64,000 nucleotides of DNA from JAGVSR01 sp964589785 (GTDB lineage Bacteria > Pseudomonadota > Alphaproteobacteria > Rhizobiales > Hyphomicrobiaceae). Both the position numbers and the translations under genes were made by a program. The notes beneath the pieces were generated by a model. That model ran no database searches. It was not told the DNA's origin and was given only the letters and a program-made list of their open reading frames with translations. How positions within the stretch are numbered: position 1 is the stretch's first letter; the number at the start of each line of letters is the position of its first letter. Shown piece by piece: positions 1 to 10,439 of the stretch. The DNA lies in the NCBI GenBank assembly GCA_964589785.1, contig CAZPUQ010000012.1, positions 12,282-76,281 of the forward strand, read 5' to 3'.

Positions 1-1
1 C

Positions 2-2599
2 GCGCGCAATCTCCTGCGCGGCCAATTCTCCGGACGGGTCGCGTTCGTCAATCCGCGCCATCCGCGCGTCGAGGATCAGCTTTGCGCCGCCTCCGTGCGC
101 GAGCTCGCCTCCGCGCCCGACCTTGCCGTCATCGCGACGCCTCCGGCCACGGTGCCGGGGATCATCGCCGAGCTCGGCGTCAAGGGCGTGCGGGCCGCGG
201 TCGTCATTACCGCGGGACTTTCACGCGAGGAGAAGAACGCCGTTCTGAAGGCGGCGGCGCCCACCTGCCTGCGCGTGCAGGGACCCAACTGCCTCGGCGT
301 CATGCTGCCGCAGATCGGCCTCGATGCCAGCTTCTCCCACCGCGCGCCGCTGAAGGGCGATCTCGCCTTCCTGTCGCAGTCGGGAGCCCTCATCACGAGC
401 ATCGTCGACTGGGCGGGCGCGCGCGGCATCGGCTTCAGCCACGTCGTCTCGCTCGGCGACATGCTGGACGTCGACTTCGGCGATCTTCTCGATTACCTCG
501 CCGGCGATGTCACGAGCCGTGCGATCCTGCTCTACATCGAGAACATCACCAACGCGCCGAAATTCCTGTCCGCCGCCCGCCGGGCGGCCCGCGCCAAGCC
601 CGTCATCGTCATCAAGGCCGGACGCCACGCCGCGGGCGCCAAGGCCGCCCTGTCGCACACCGGCGCGCTCGCCGGCTCCGACAAGGCATACGAGGCCGCG
701 TTCCGCCGCGCGGGCGTATTGCGGGTGCGCGAGATCGAGCAGCTCTTCGATGCCGCCGAGACCCTGTCGCGCGTCGGCCGCATCAGCGGCGAGCGCCTGA
801 CCATCCTGACCAACGGCGGCGGCGCCGGCGTGCTCGCGGTCGATCGCCTCGCGGACTGGGGCGGAACGCTCGCCACGCTCGATCCGGAGACGATCGCGCG
901 GCTCGATGCCGTGCTCCCGCCGACGTGGTCGCGCGCCAATCCGGTCGATATCATCGGGGACGCCACTCCGGAGCGCTACGGCCAGGCGGTCGAGGCCCTG
1001 CTCGCCGACAAGGGCACCGACGCGATCCTCGTCATCAATTGCCCGACGGCGCTCGCCGACAGCACGCGCGCGGCCGAGACCGTGATCGAGACCTTGAAGG
1101 CGCAGGGCGCCGCCAACCGCCGCCGCCCGCTGCTCTCCGTCTGGCTCGGAAACGGCGCCGCCGAGCCCGGACGCTCCGCCTTCCGTACGGCCGGCCACGC
1201 CGCGTTCGAAAGCCCCGACGACGCGATCAACGGCTTCATGCAGCTGGTCCGCCACCGGCGCGCGCAGGACCAGCTGATGCGCACGCCGCCGTCTCTGCCC
1301 GACGATCTGGGCTTCGATGCGGCGAGCGTCAAGCGCATGCTCGCCGACGCCCTCAAGGCGAAGACGACCGTCCTCGGCGAGGCTCCCTCCAAGGACATCC
1401 TCGCCGCCTACGGCATCCCCACCGTCCCCACCCGCATCGCGTCGAGCCCCGAGGAGGCGCGCGAGGTGGCGGTCGAGCTGCTGGCCACCACGAAAGCCGT
1501 GGCGCTCAAGATCCGCTCGCCCGACATCACGCACAAGTCCGACGTCGGCGGGGTCCGTCTCGATCTGGCGACACCGGAGGATTGCGCCGACGCCGCCGAG
1601 GCCATGCTGAGCCGCATCCGCCGGCTCAGGCCCCAGGCGCGCATCGAGGGCTTCACCGTCCAGCCGATGATCCGCAAGCGCGATGCGCACGAGCTGTTTG
1701 CGGGCGTCAGCGTCGATGCCACGTTCGGGCCCCTCATCGTCTTCGGCGCGGGCGGCACCGGCGTCGAGGTGATGCGCGATACCGCCGAGGCCCTGCCGCC
1801 GCTCGATCTCGGCCTCGCCCACGACCTGATCGCGCAGACCCGCGTCTCGCGCCTGCTCGCGGGCTACCGCGACCGGCCCGCCGCCGACCTCGACAAGATC
1901 GCGCTCATTCTCGTGCGCCTCAGCTACCTCGTCGCCGAGCACCCGGAGATCCGCGAGATCGACATCAACCCGCTGCTTGCCGACGACCGCGACGTGGTGG
2001 CGCTCGATGCCCGCATCGTCATCGCCGATCCGGCCCTGAACCCGAGAGTGCCGATGAGCATCAGGCCCTACCCCAGCCGCTGGGAGACCGACTTCACCAT
2101 GCGGACGGGACAGGAGCTGCTGATCCGGCCGATCCGGCCCGACGACGAGTGGCGCTACAATGACTTCTTCAAGCAGGTGACGCCGCACGACATGCGCATG
2201 CGCTTCTTCATGGCGGCCAAGACGCTCTCCCACGCCGCGATCGCGCGGCTGACGCAGATCGACTACCGGCGCGAGATGGCCTTCGTCGCCATCGAGAAGG
2301 CGACCGGCGCACTGCTCGGCGTCGCGCGCATGATGGCCGGCTCCGATTACCGCAATGCCGAGTTCGCCGTCCTCGTCGCCTCCCACCTCAAGGGCATGGG
2401 TCTCGGCCGCCGCCTGATGGAGCACCTCATAGCCTACGCCGTGGCCGAGGGCCTCGACGAGCTCAGCGGCACCGTGCTCGCGGAGAACAAGTCGATGCTG
2501 GAGTTCTGCGCGCGCCTCGGCTTCACCATTACCGAGGACCCGGAGGACATGGGCCTGCGGATTGCGACGCTGACGCTACCGCGCGCTCAGGCCGCCTGA
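2..2599 (+). CDS. NDP-forming acyl-CoA synthetase / GNAT acetyltransferase fusion, 5' end outside window
   Basis: The reading frame is open from the window edge, so the true start is to the left; the GTG at 95 is internal. Domain order is the end of a CoA-binding domain, a ligase domain with the SHTGALAGSD segment (its His is the expected phospho-His), an ATP-grasp domain with the KIRSPDITHKSDVGG segment, and a C-terminal GNAT domain in the last ~140 residues with the acetyl-CoA loop KGMGLGRR. Proteins of this architecture (Pat/PatZ-like) either make acyl-CoA with ATP or acetylate lysines of enzymes such as acetyl-CoA synthetase. Which role applies here cannot be told from sequence. The domain identity is secure. 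Confidence 0.93.
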   Translation, partial: ARNLLRGQFSGRVAFVNPRHPRVEDQLCAASVRELASAPDLAVIATPPATVPGIIAELGVKGVRAAVVITAGLSREEKNAVLKAAAPTCLRVQGPNCLGVMLPQIGLDASFSHRAPLKGDLAFLSQSGALITSIVDWAGARGIGFSHVVSLGDMLDVDFGDLLDYLAGDVTSRAILLYIENITNAPKFLSAARRAARAKPVIVIKAGRHAAGAKAALSHTGALAGSDKAYEAAFRRAGVLRVREIEQLFDAAETLSRVGRISGERLTILTNGGGAGVLAVDRLADWGGTLATLDPETIARLDAVLPPTWSRANPVDIIGDATPERYGQAVEALLADKGTDAILVINCPTALADSTRAAETVIETLKAQGAANRRRPLLSVWLGNGAAEPGRSAFRTAGHAAFESPDDAINGFMQLVRHRRAQDQLMRTPPSLPDDLGFDAASVKRMLADALKAKTTVLGEAPSKDILAAYGIPTVPTRIASSPEEAREVAVELLATTKAVALKIRSPDITHKSDVGGVRLDLATPEDCADAAEAMLSRIRRLRPQARIEGFTVQPMIRKRDAHELFAGVSVDATFGPLIVFGAGGTGVEVMRDTAEALPPLDLGLAHDLIAQTRVSRLLAGYRDRPAADLDKIALILVRLSYLVAEHPEIREIDINPLLADDRDVVALDARIVIADPALNPRVPMSIRPYPSRWETDFTMRTGQELLIRPIRPDDEWRYNDFFKQVTPHDMRMRFFMAAKTLSHAAIARLTQIDYRREMAFVAIEKATGALLGVARMMAGSDYRNAEFAVLVASHLKGMGLGRRLMEHLIAYAVAEGLDELSGTVLAENKSMLEFCARLGFTITEDPEDMGLRIATLTLPRAQAA

Positions 2600-2626
2600 G
2601 GGCGGGGCACGCCCGGACCGGCGGTC

Positions 2627-4039
2627 TCACGCGGCCGCCCGTGCGATCTTGCTGTGGTGGGCCGAGTAAACGAAGTAGATGACCATGCCCGCCGCGAGCC
2701 ACAAGAGGAAGCGCATATGCGTGACGAACGGCAGGAACATAATGAGCGCCATGCACGAGAGCGCACCGAGTGAGGCAAGGAGAACGCCGGCCGGCATCTT
2801 GAAGGGGCGCGGGAACTCGGGGTGCGTGTAGCGCAGCACGACGACACCGATGCAGACCATCGCGAAGGCCGCGAGCGTGCCGATGTTGACGAGCTCCGCC
2901 AGCGCGCCGAGCGGCATGAAGCCCGCGGCCAGCGCCATGACGATGCCGCAGACGACGGTGGTCGTCACCGGCGTCTGCGTGTTCGGGTTGACGTGAGCGA
3001 AGACCCCCGGCAGCAACCCGTCGCGCGAGATCGCCACGATGACGCGCGTGAGCCCGTAGTACAGCACCAGCATCACGGTCGTCAGCCCGGCGATGACGCC
3101 CGTCGCCACCAGCGCCGAGGCCCAGTTGTAGCCGATCACCTGGAGCGCGTGCGCCACCGGCGAGGACACGTTGAGCTCGGGATAGGGGACGATGCCCGTC
3201 AGCAGGCCCGACACGACGATGTAGATCAAGGTGCAGAAGATGAGCGAGGCCACGATGCCGACAGGCACGTCCTTCTGCGGATCCTTCGCCTCCTCGACGG
3301 CGGTGGAGACCGCATCGAAGCCGACGTAGGCGAAGAACACGAGCGACGCGCCGGCGAGCACGCCGATGGTCTTGCCGTCGGGCGCGTGGTCGAACCAGCC
3401 GAACGGCATGAAGGGCGACCAGTTCTCGGGGTTCACGTTGAAGGCGGCGACCGCCACGAAGACCGCGATGGTCAGCAGCTTCACGAACACCATCGCGGCG
3501 TTGAGGCGCGCGCTTTGCTTGATGCCGGCGACGAGCAGGAGCATCAGGATGAGGATGATTGCCATGGCCGGCAGGTTGACGATGCCGCCCGCCGTGGGCC
3601 CCTTCACGAACGCATCCGGCAGGCCGAGCCCGATCGCGGTCAGCGCGTTGTTGAAGTAGCCCGACCAGCCGTTGGCCACCGCCGCCACCGAGACGCCGTA
3701 CTCCAGGATCAGGTCCCAGCCGATGATCCAGGCGAAGATCTCGCCGAACGAGGCGTAGCTGTAGCCGTAGGCGCTGCCGCAGCCGCCGACGGTGGAGGCG
3801 AGCTCGGCATACGCAAGCGCGGCGAACGTGCAGGCAATCCCGGCCACGATGAAGGACACGACGACGGCCGGCCCGGACTGGGTGGCCGCGGCCAGGCCTG
3901 TCAGGACGAAGATACCCGTCCCGATGATGGCGCCGATGCCGAGCAGCGTCAGGTCGAACGCGCTGAGGCAGCGCCTCAGGCCATGGTCCTCCGAAAAGCA
4001 GTCCTCGTTGAGCGGCTTGCGCTTCCACATGGCCTTCAT
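2627..4039 (-). CDS. APC-family amino acid permease
   Basis: A 470-residue integral inner-membrane protein with about twelve hydrophobic segments. The N-terminal GIGAIIGTGIFVLTG segment is the substrate-binding TM1 signature of the amino acid-polyamine-organocation superfamily, and the FAYVGFDAVST segment fits TM6 of cationic amino acid transporter-like members (YfnA/CAT type). The ATG at 4039 is preceded by GGGGGCG and gives the usual family length; the frame stays open further upstream, but that part is arginine-rich and unlike a permease. It probably imports an amino acid by proton symport or exchange; substrate unknown. It is divergent from the binding-protein gene at 4199. Confidence 0.93.
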   Translation of the reverse strand: MKAMWKRKPLNEDCFSEDHGLRRCLSAFDLTLLGIGAIIGTGIFVLTGLAAATQSGPAVVVSFIVAGIACTFAALAYAELASTVGGCGSAYGYSYASFGEIFAWIIGWDLILEYGVSVAAVANGWSGYFNNALTAIGLGLPDAFVKGPTAGGIVNLPAMAIILILMLLLVAGIKQSARLNAAMVFVKLLTIAVFVAVAAFNVNPENWSPFMPFGWFDHAPDGKTIGVLAGASLVFFAYVGFDAVSTAVEEAKDPQKDVPVGIVASLIFCTLIYIVVSGLLTGIVPYPELNVSSPVAHALQVIGYNWASALVATGVIAGLTTVMLVLYYGLTRVIVAISRDGLLPGVFAHVNPNTQTPVTTTVVCGIVMALAAGFMPLGALAELVNIGTLAAFAMVCIGVVVLRYTHPEFPRPFKMPAGVLLASLGALSCMALIMFLPFVTHMRFLLWLAAGMVIYFVYSAHHSKIARAAA

Positions 4040-4198
4040 GATCGCCCCCGTCGTTCCGATAGCGAGCCGGGACACGGGTATGCCCCATGTGCCGCTTACG
4101 ATAAAAGTAGCGGATGATAGGCGTGCCCCGTCCGGGCGTGCGAGGCAAAACACCATGGAAGACCCTGAATTCGCGTGGAACACCAAGGTTCTGTTGCC

Positions 4199-5296
4199 GT
4201 GAAGCCGCGCCTCCGGCACCGCGTCGGCCGTCGCGGGCCGCAAATTTCGACCCTCGTTGCCGCCCTGTTGGCCGGCTCGATGACGGCCGAGGCGCAGTCG
4301 ACGGTCGTCGTGGCGGGGCCCGCAACAGGACGGCACGCGGACGCGCTGCCGGCGATGGCCGCCGGCGTACGCGGGGCGCGCCTCGCCGCCGGGGCGGGCC
4401 AGGTTGCCCCGCTCGGCGTCACGGAGATCGACGATGGCTGCGAGGGCGCGCGCGCGGAGGGGGCGGCGCGGCTTATCGCGGCGATGAAGCCCGACGTCGT
4501 CGTCGGACACCCTTGCCCGGCCGCGGCCATCGCGGCGGCGCGCATCTACGCCGAGGCCGGGGTGCTGTTCATCGCGCTCGGCGTGCGCCATCCCGACCTG
4601 ACGGCGAAGCGCGCGGGCCCCTCCATCTTCCGTCTCGCCGGCCGCGACGATCGCCAGGGCCAGGCGGCCGCCGCCGCCCTCGCCGCAGCCGCTCCAGGGG
4701 GGCGCATCGCCATCGTCCAGGACCGCACCGCCTACGCGCGCGACTTGACGGCTGCGGTCGCAGCCGAGCTTGGCGCGCGCCAGCTTCCCGCACCGCTCGT
4801 CGTGCCGATCGTCGCCGGCCGCAAGGACTACGATTCCGAGATTGCGAGCCTCCGTTTGGCGCCGCCGGAGGCGGTGTTCTTCGCGGGGTATCCGGCGGAG
4901 GCGGCGGTCGTGCTGCGCGGATTGCGCAAGGCGGGTCTCGACGCGGCGGTCATTGCCTCCGACGCGAATGCAACGGATGAGTTCGCGACGGCGGCCGCAG
5001 CCTCCGCCGGCGCTGCGGTGAAGGTGATGACGCGGCCGCCCGAGGCCGGCGGGCTCGACCGCGACGCGCTGTCGGTGACGGCGGGCGCAGCCATCGAGCT
5101 ATGGTCCGAGGCGCTCGCGCGGGCCGGCACGCGGGAAGCCGCGAAGGTGGCCGCGGAGCTGACGGCGTCGGCGGCGCCGACGACGGCGCTGGGCAGGATA
5201 GGATTTTGGGCGTCGGGCGACGCGCAGGTGCCGTCCTTCACCGCCGCGCCCCTCGTCGCGGGGCGCTGGTCGCACCGGGCCGAGGCAGGTCCGTAG
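4199..5296 (+). CDS. periplasmic ABC-type substrate-binding protein, branched-chain amino acid (LivK-like)
   Basis: The protein has an Arg-rich N-terminus and a hydrophobic stretch ending in an AEA cleavage-like site, then a type I periplasmic binding fold. Recognisable pieces are the inner strand-loop segments MKPDVVVGHPC, RIAIVQDRTAYARD and PPEAVFFAGYPAEAAVVLRG. The family binds branched-chain amino acids, amides or similar small molecules for an ABC importer, but no permease or ATPase gene is adjacent. The GTG at 4199 places the signal peptide properly; a GTG at 4175 in the same frame would add eight residues. It is short for the family (~365 residues) and alanine-rich, so the ligand cannot be predicted. 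Confidence 0.85.
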   Translation: MKPRLRHRVGRRGPQISTLVAALLAGSMTAEAQSTVVVAGPATGRHADALPAMAAGVRGARLAAGAGQVAPLGVTEIDDGCEGARAEGAARLIAAMKPDVVVGHPCPAAAIAAARIYAEAGVLFIALGVRHPDLTAKRAGPSIFRLAGRDDRQGQAAAAALAAAAPGGRIAIVQDRTAYARDLTAAVAAELGARQLPAPLVVPIVAGRKDYDSEIASLRLAPPEAVFFAGYPAEAAVVLRGLRKAGLDAAVIASDANATDEFATAAAASAGAAVKVMTRPPEAGGLDRDALSVTAGAAIELWSEALARAGTREAAKVAAELTASAAPTTALGRIGFWASGDAQVPSFTAAPLVAGRWSHRAEAGP

Positions 5297-5314
5297 CGTG
5301 CTCAGCCGCGCGAG

Positions 5315-5332
5315 ACCGGGCGACAGCCCGGT
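5315..5332. terminator. terminator-like hairpin between convergent genes
   Basis: Perfect 7-bp stem ACCGGGC/GCCCGGT with a GACA loop, placed between the convergent ends of the binding-protein gene and the small gene at 5347-5544. No T-tract follows, so intrinsic termination is only inferred from position and symmetry. Confidence 0.4.
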
Positions 5333-5346
5333 ACTGCGGGTGAGGC

Positions 5347-5544
5347 TCAGCGGCCCTGCGACTCCTGCAGGCAGTCCTGCATCAGCACGCGCTCCATGCG
5401 CTCGAGCGCGTCGGGAACCGCGATGCCGCGCGTGCGGTAGGTATTGATCCGCTCTTTCAGCAACGCGTATTGAGCGCGAGGATCGTCAAGTTCGTCGAAG
5501 CGGCTGTTGAGCTCGGCGATCTCGCTCTGCATCTGTTCAGACAT
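5347..5544 (-). CDS. small conserved-looking protein, unknown function
   Basis: A 65-residue acidic, probably helical protein beginning MSEQMQSEIAELNSRFDEL. The heptad-like spacing of hydrophobic residues suggests a short coiled coil. The ATG at 5544 is preferred because the upstream in-frame part is basic and low-quality. I do not recognise the family. There are no cysteines forming a metal site, no signal peptide and no membrane segment. It stands alone between the convergent binding-protein gene and a long gene-free stretch upstream of purB. Confidence 0.6.
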   Translation of the reverse strand: MSEQMQSEIAELNSRFDELDDPRAQYALLKERINTYRTRGIAVPDALERMERVLMQDCLQESQGR

Positions 5545-6222
5545 GTGTGCCCACTCGTAGGTTTTTCCTCGGGACAGACGCCAGCGGATCGCTGCTGGCC
5601 TGCTGTCTCGGTATGCTCTCAAAACCCATCCGCCCGACCACTATACTCCCACGGCGTTTACGCAGAGTTGCGTGGACGTCCGTATGGTTTCAAGTGCGGC
5701 GGATGCGCTCTTTCAGCAGCCGTGTCCCAATTTCCACATTCGACCTGACGCGATCCTGAACAAACCCTTCGTGATCCGCCGGCGATCCTCCATCGAAATG
5801 TGGCCCGACGGCGGCAAGTTTTTCGCCGCGCAGCATGGCGTGGCCGAATCGAAACAGCCGAGCTAAATCGCACGCTTCGCGCCCCTGCCACGCTTAAGCC
5901 GCAGCGGGCGCGGCCTCCCGCTTTTTGCCTTGCACCATGCAGGGTTTGGGCGCCTGTGCGCCCCGGTCTTTGTAGGGCGGCACCGCCCGCGCTGAGCAGT
6001 GATTCGAACAATTCTTTTGTGGCCCGCGCCGAAGAGACGCGGGGCCGGCGGCGGCTGCCGGCCGGGGCATCGCGAGGGCGAGCCGGGGATCGATTCGGAA
6101 GCCGGCCTGCCCATCGGCTCGTCCTCCCCTCGCTCCGGCCACGTTGCTGGCCGCCCTCCGGGGTGTTACCCCCTCCTCCCGGCACCCACCCGGCCCCGCG
6201 CCGCTGACCGACGAGGACGTTC
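5545..6222. other. 678-bp gene-poor stretch upstream of purB, with hairpins
   Basis: No convincing protein gene. A short frame at 5684-5866 (+) would encode about 60 residues with plausible codon use but lacks a ribosome binding site. Two compact hairpins lie side by side: GGGCGC-CTGT-GCGCCC at 5948-5963 and GGGCGG-CA-CCGCCC at 5974-5987. The last ~200 bases are very GC-rich and form the purB leader. The size and structure leave room for an unrecognised small RNA or attenuator, but no known RNA family was identified. Confidence 0.4.
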
Positions 6223-7530
<1,308 letters not shown>

Positions 7531-7546
7531 GGCGACAGGAACGATC

Positions 7547-8146
7547 ATGTACACCGTGATCGGCACGCCGCAGACGCGGACGTTTCGCGTGTTGTGGATG
7601 CTGGAGGAATTGGGAGAGCCCTATCGGCTCGAGGCCAAGCCGCCGCGCGATCCGACAGTGACGGCGCTCAATCCCTCGGGGAAGGTGCCGGTGCTCATCG
7701 ACGACGGCGTGCCGATCCTCGACAGCGTCGCGATCTGCCAGTACCTCGCCGACAAGCACGGGCGGTTCACGGCCCCGGCCGGGACGATCGATCGGGCCCA
7801 CCAGGACAGCTTCACGCAATTCGCCATCGACGATGTCGAGAGCCCGCTCTGGGTTGCGGCCAAGCACAGCTTCGTGCTTCCGGAGGCCTATCGCGTCGCG
7901 GACGTGAAGCGGGCGTGCCGCTACGACTTCGATCGCGCGCTGTCGGTGTTTTCGGCGCGGCTTGGCGAGAAGCGCCATGTCATGGGTGATGACTTCACGG
8001 TTCCGGACCTCATCCTCGGCCATTGCCTGGCCTGGGCGCAGACAATTCGCTGGCCGCTGCCCGAGGGGTCTGTCACGGCCTACTTCGAGCGGCTTCGGTC
8101 CCGGCCGGCCTTCGCGGCCACGATGGCCAGACGCTCCCCGTCATAG
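7547..8146 (+). CDS. glutathione S-transferase family protein
   Basis: A 199-residue soluble protein with an N-terminal thioredoxin-like domain (MYTVIGTPQTRTFRVLWML, then LNPSGKVPVLIDDG with the conserved cis-Pro, and ILDSVAICQYLAD with the Glu/Asp-Ser glutathione-binding pair) and a helical C-terminal domain. The family conjugates glutathione to electrophiles or acts as a peroxidase; no substrate can be assigned. The ATG at 7547 lies 16 bases after the purB stop and is favoured over upstream in-frame starts that would overlap purB. Confidence 0.9.
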   Translation: MYTVIGTPQTRTFRVLWMLEELGEPYRLEAKPPRDPTVTALNPSGKVPVLIDDGVPILDSVAICQYLADKHGRFTAPAGTIDRAHQDSFTQFAIDDVESPLWVAAKHSFVLPEAYRVADVKRACRYDFDRALSVFSARLGEKRHVMGDDFTVPDLILGHCLAWAQTIRWPLPEGSVTAYFERLRSRPAFAATMARRSPS

Positions 8147-8189
8147 GCCGCGCTTGCGGCCCGGCTGCGGAGCCCTGTACACCCAGCCC

Positions 8190-8813
8190 ATGAAAACATC
8201 CGAAGCCGACATCCTCATCGTGCCCGGCTGGTCGAGCTCGGGGCCGGATCACTGGCAGACGCGGTGGGAGCGAAACCTCAAAACCGCGCGCCGCGTGGAG
8301 CAGGAGGACTGGGTGCGCCCGGACCGCGACGCCTGGGTCGCGCGCATCGTCGAGGCGGCCGCGCAATCGGTGCGCCCCGTCGTCCTCGTCGCCCACAGCC
8401 TCGGCGCCATCGCGGTCGCGCATGCGGGTGCGCGCCTCGCCCGCCTTCCCGCTCCGCCGATCGGGGCCTTCCTGGTCGCGCCCGCCGACGTCGACAACGC
8501 GCCGGCCTGGCCGGTCACAGCGGGCGAGACGTTCGGCGCCAGGCAGGAGACGGGCTTTGCGCCCGCTCCGCGCGCGATCCTGCCGTTTCCGTCGGTCCTC
8601 GTCGCGTCCGCCAACGATCCCTATTGCTCGCTGGAGCGCGCCCGGGCATTCGCCGCCGCCTGGGGCTCGGCCGTCATCGAGAGCGGCGACGTCGGCCACA
8701 TCAACGTTGCGAGCGGTCACGGGCCCTGGCCCGACGGCCTGCTCGCGTTCGGCCTGTTCCTGCAGCGCCTGTCGGCCGCGCCCGTGACGGTCAAGCGCAT
8801 TCCCGACGCGTGA
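8190..8813 (+). CDS. RBBP9/YdeN-family alpha/beta hydrolase
   Basis: A 207-residue small serine hydrolase. The start ILIVPGWSSSGPDHWQTRWE is typical of the RBBP9/YdeN family. The nucleophile Ser lies in VAHSLGAI, the Asp in ASANDPYCS and the His in GDVGHINVASGHG, completing the triad. Substrate is unknown; relatives are uncharacterised esterases or aminopeptidase-like enzymes. The ATG at 8190 directly precedes the conserved N-terminus; a long in-frame upstream extension overlaps the glutathione transferase gene and is not credible. It follows that gene by 43 bases. Confidence 0.9.
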   Translation: MKTSEADILIVPGWSSSGPDHWQTRWERNLKTARRVEQEDWVRPDRDAWVARIVEAAAQSVRPVVLVAHSLGAIAVAHAGARLARLPAPPIGAFLVAPADVDNAPAWPVTAGETFGARQETGFAPAPRAILPFPSVLVASANDPYCSLERARAFAAAWGSAVIESGDVGHINVASGHGPWPDGLLAFGLFLQRLSAAPVTVKRIPDA

Positions 8814-8846
8814 GACCGGCGTGCCCGCGCCTCTCGACCGCAGATC

Positions 8847-8868
8847 GACACCGGCTTGTGCCGGCGTC
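8847..8868. terminator. terminator-like hairpin between convergent genes
   Basis: GACACCGGC-TTGT-GCCGGCGTC forms an eight-of-nine-pair stem between the 3' ends of the hydrolase gene (+) and the ATPase-inhibitor gene (-). There is no T-tract; the role is inferred from location. Confidence 0.4.
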
Positions 8869-8886
8869 GCGCCCGGCCGGCGCCTC

Positions 8887-9213
8887 TTATGAGCCAGGCT
8901 TCTCGAGGTCGGAGACGGCTTTGGCCAGCGCCTCGCCCATGACCTTGCGGATGTCGCCGTCGGCGATCGCTACGCCCTTGGCGGCAAGGTCAGCCTTCAC
9001 CTTGCGGAACACGTCGTCGTCGCCCTTCTCGGCAAGGTCGGCCTTGCGCACGTCCTTGACGTAATCGTCGAGCGCGCTGCCCGTGAGGCCCATGAGCGCG
9101 CCCGCCCACTCCGCCACAGCGCGGTTGCGGCGCTGCTCGGCCTTGAAGCGCAGCTCGCTGTCGCGGGCGAACATGTTCTCATAGGCCTTCTCGCGGTCAT
9201 CGAATGTTGTCAT
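8887..9213 (-). CDS. DUF1476 protein, ATPase inhibitor subunit zeta
   Basis: A 108-residue, mostly helical protein starting MTTFDDREKAYENMFARD, which matches the DUF1476 family. In Paracoccus and other alphaproteobacteria this family is the zeta subunit, whose N-terminal segment inserts into F1-ATPase and blocks ATP hydrolysis. No membrane segment is seen, consistent with a soluble regulator. The gene is divergent from purC, an arrangement I associate with Hyphomicrobiales purine loci. The ATG at 9213 follows GGAGACCCGGAATGACAAC, with GGAGA as ribosome binding site. Confidence 0.92.
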   Translation of the reverse strand: MTTFDDREKAYENMFARDSELRFKAEQRRNRAVAEWAGALMGLTGSALDDYVKDVRKADLAEKGDDDVFRKVKADLAAKGVAIADGDIRKVMGEALAKAVSDLEKPGS

Positions 9214-9565
9214 TCCGGGTCTCCAAGGGTGTTCTTCGTCTGTTCAGGGTGCGGCGTCAGGTTGCATGTCGCCCTGCGCTGCGCCCGCGCCACGCTGCCT
9301 AACTTGTCCCACATGGCAAATCAACGGCTTGTGGACCATATGAACCATGGGGCCGGGAAGGCTAGGCGGTGCGGCACCGTTAAGATTGTTTCTCCCCCCT
9401 GCTTCGGCTAGGGTCCGGCTAGTCGCCTTCGAGTGTCCGCGCGCTGTTCCGATACCCCCACAAGACGCAGAATAGACCTGCAACATCAATGGGCAGCGGC
9501 CTCGGTGGCGTGTATTGCCGGCGTGTTGAAAGAGCATGAGCGTGATCGTCAAAGGACCAGGATCG
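9214..9565. other. gene-free divergent promoter region, zeta subunit / purC
   Basis: A 352-bp stretch with no supported protein gene. It must hold both divergent promoters, but no clear -35/-10 pair stands out. It has a pyrimidine-rich run (TTTCTCCCCCC) and lower GC around 9310-9400. No RNA family recognised. Confidence 0.5.
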
Positions 9566-10354
9566 ATGAACAGGCGGCGGCGGATCTACGAGGGCAAGGC
9601 GAAGGTACTCTACGAGGGTCCCGAGCCCGGCACCCTGATCCAGCATTTCAAGGACGACGCGACCGCTTTCAACGCGAAGAAGCATGCCCTCATCGAAGGC
9701 AAGGGCGTGCTCAACAACCGCATCTCCGAGTACATCTTCTCCCGTCTCGGCGAGATCGGCGTGCCGACCCACTTCATCAAGCGGCTCAACATGCGCGAGC
9801 AGTTGATCCGCGAGGTGGAGATCGTACCGCTCGAGGTCGTGGTGCGCAACGTGGCAGCCGGCTCGCTCGCCACGCGGCTCGGCCTGGAAGAGGGCATGCA
9901 GCTTCCCCGCTCCATCATCGAGTTCTACTACAAGGCCGACGCCCTCAACGACCCCATGGTGTCGGAGGAGCACATTACGGCCTTCGGCTGGGCGACGCCG
10001 CAGGAGATCGACGAGATCATGCAGCTCGCGCTGCGCATCAACGACTTCCTCGTCGGGCTGTTCCTCGGCATCGGCATCCGCCTCGTCGATTTCAAGGTGG
10101 AGTTCGGCCGCCTGTGGGACAACGAGCAGATGCGCATCGTGCTCGCCGACGAGATCAGCCCCGACTGCTGCCGTTTGTGGGACCTCACGTCCGGCGACAA
10201 GCTCGACAAGGACCGCTTCCGCCGTGACCTCGGCGGCGTGCTGGAGGCCTACCAGGAGGTCGCCCGGCGGCTCGGCGTGCTGACCGAGAACCCGCGCCCG
10301 AAGGGGTCCGGACCGGTGCTCGTCGCCTCCAATCCGACGGGAAAACCCAACTGA
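9566..10354 (+). CDS. purC: phosphoribosylaminoimidazole-succinocarboxamide synthase
   Basis: A 262-residue SAICAR synthetase that joins aspartate to CAIR using ATP. The N-terminus RRRRIYEGKAKVLYEG and the segments VVVRNVAAGSL, DFKVEFGR and LADEISPDCCRLWD (metal/ATP site) are diagnostic. The ATG at 9566 is preceded by AGGACCAGGATCG; an in-frame ATG at 9536 would add ten residues not found in the family. It is the first gene of a purC-purS-small-gene-purQ run. Confidence 0.97.
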   Translation: MNRRRRIYEGKAKVLYEGPEPGTLIQHFKDDATAFNAKKHALIEGKGVLNNRISEYIFSRLGEIGVPTHFIKRLNMREQLIREVEIVPLEVVVRNVAAGSLATRLGLEEGMQLPRSIIEFYYKADALNDPMVSEEHITAFGWATPQEIDEIMQLALRINDFLVGLFLGIGIRLVDFKVEFGRLWDNEQMRIVLADEISPDCCRLWDLTSGDKLDKDRFRRDLGGVLEAYQEVARRLGVLTENPRPKGSGPVLVASNPTGKPN

Positions 10355-10439
10355 TCCTCCGCATCTGGCAACCGGCCGACGGCGACCGACGTCGTTCGGG
10401 TTGGAAACGGTTGCCGGTTGCCGGCTGCCGGAGACCCTC

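Noticed and set aside
82..2425. Long arginine-rich frames on both strands opposite the acyl-CoA synthetase gene
   Set aside because: Shadow frames caused by high GC; composition unlike real proteins and the true frame has clear domains.
2529..4325. Long frames overlapping the permease gene
   Set aside because: Shadow frames of the permease; no recognisable domain.
5870..6050. 6S RNA or other known small RNA
   Set aside because: Hairpins are present but I could not match a known alphaproteobacterial RNA consensus.
9229..9411. Small Cys-containing plus-strand gene before purC
   Set aside because: No ribosome binding site, sequence not protein-like, and it occupies the divergent promoter region.
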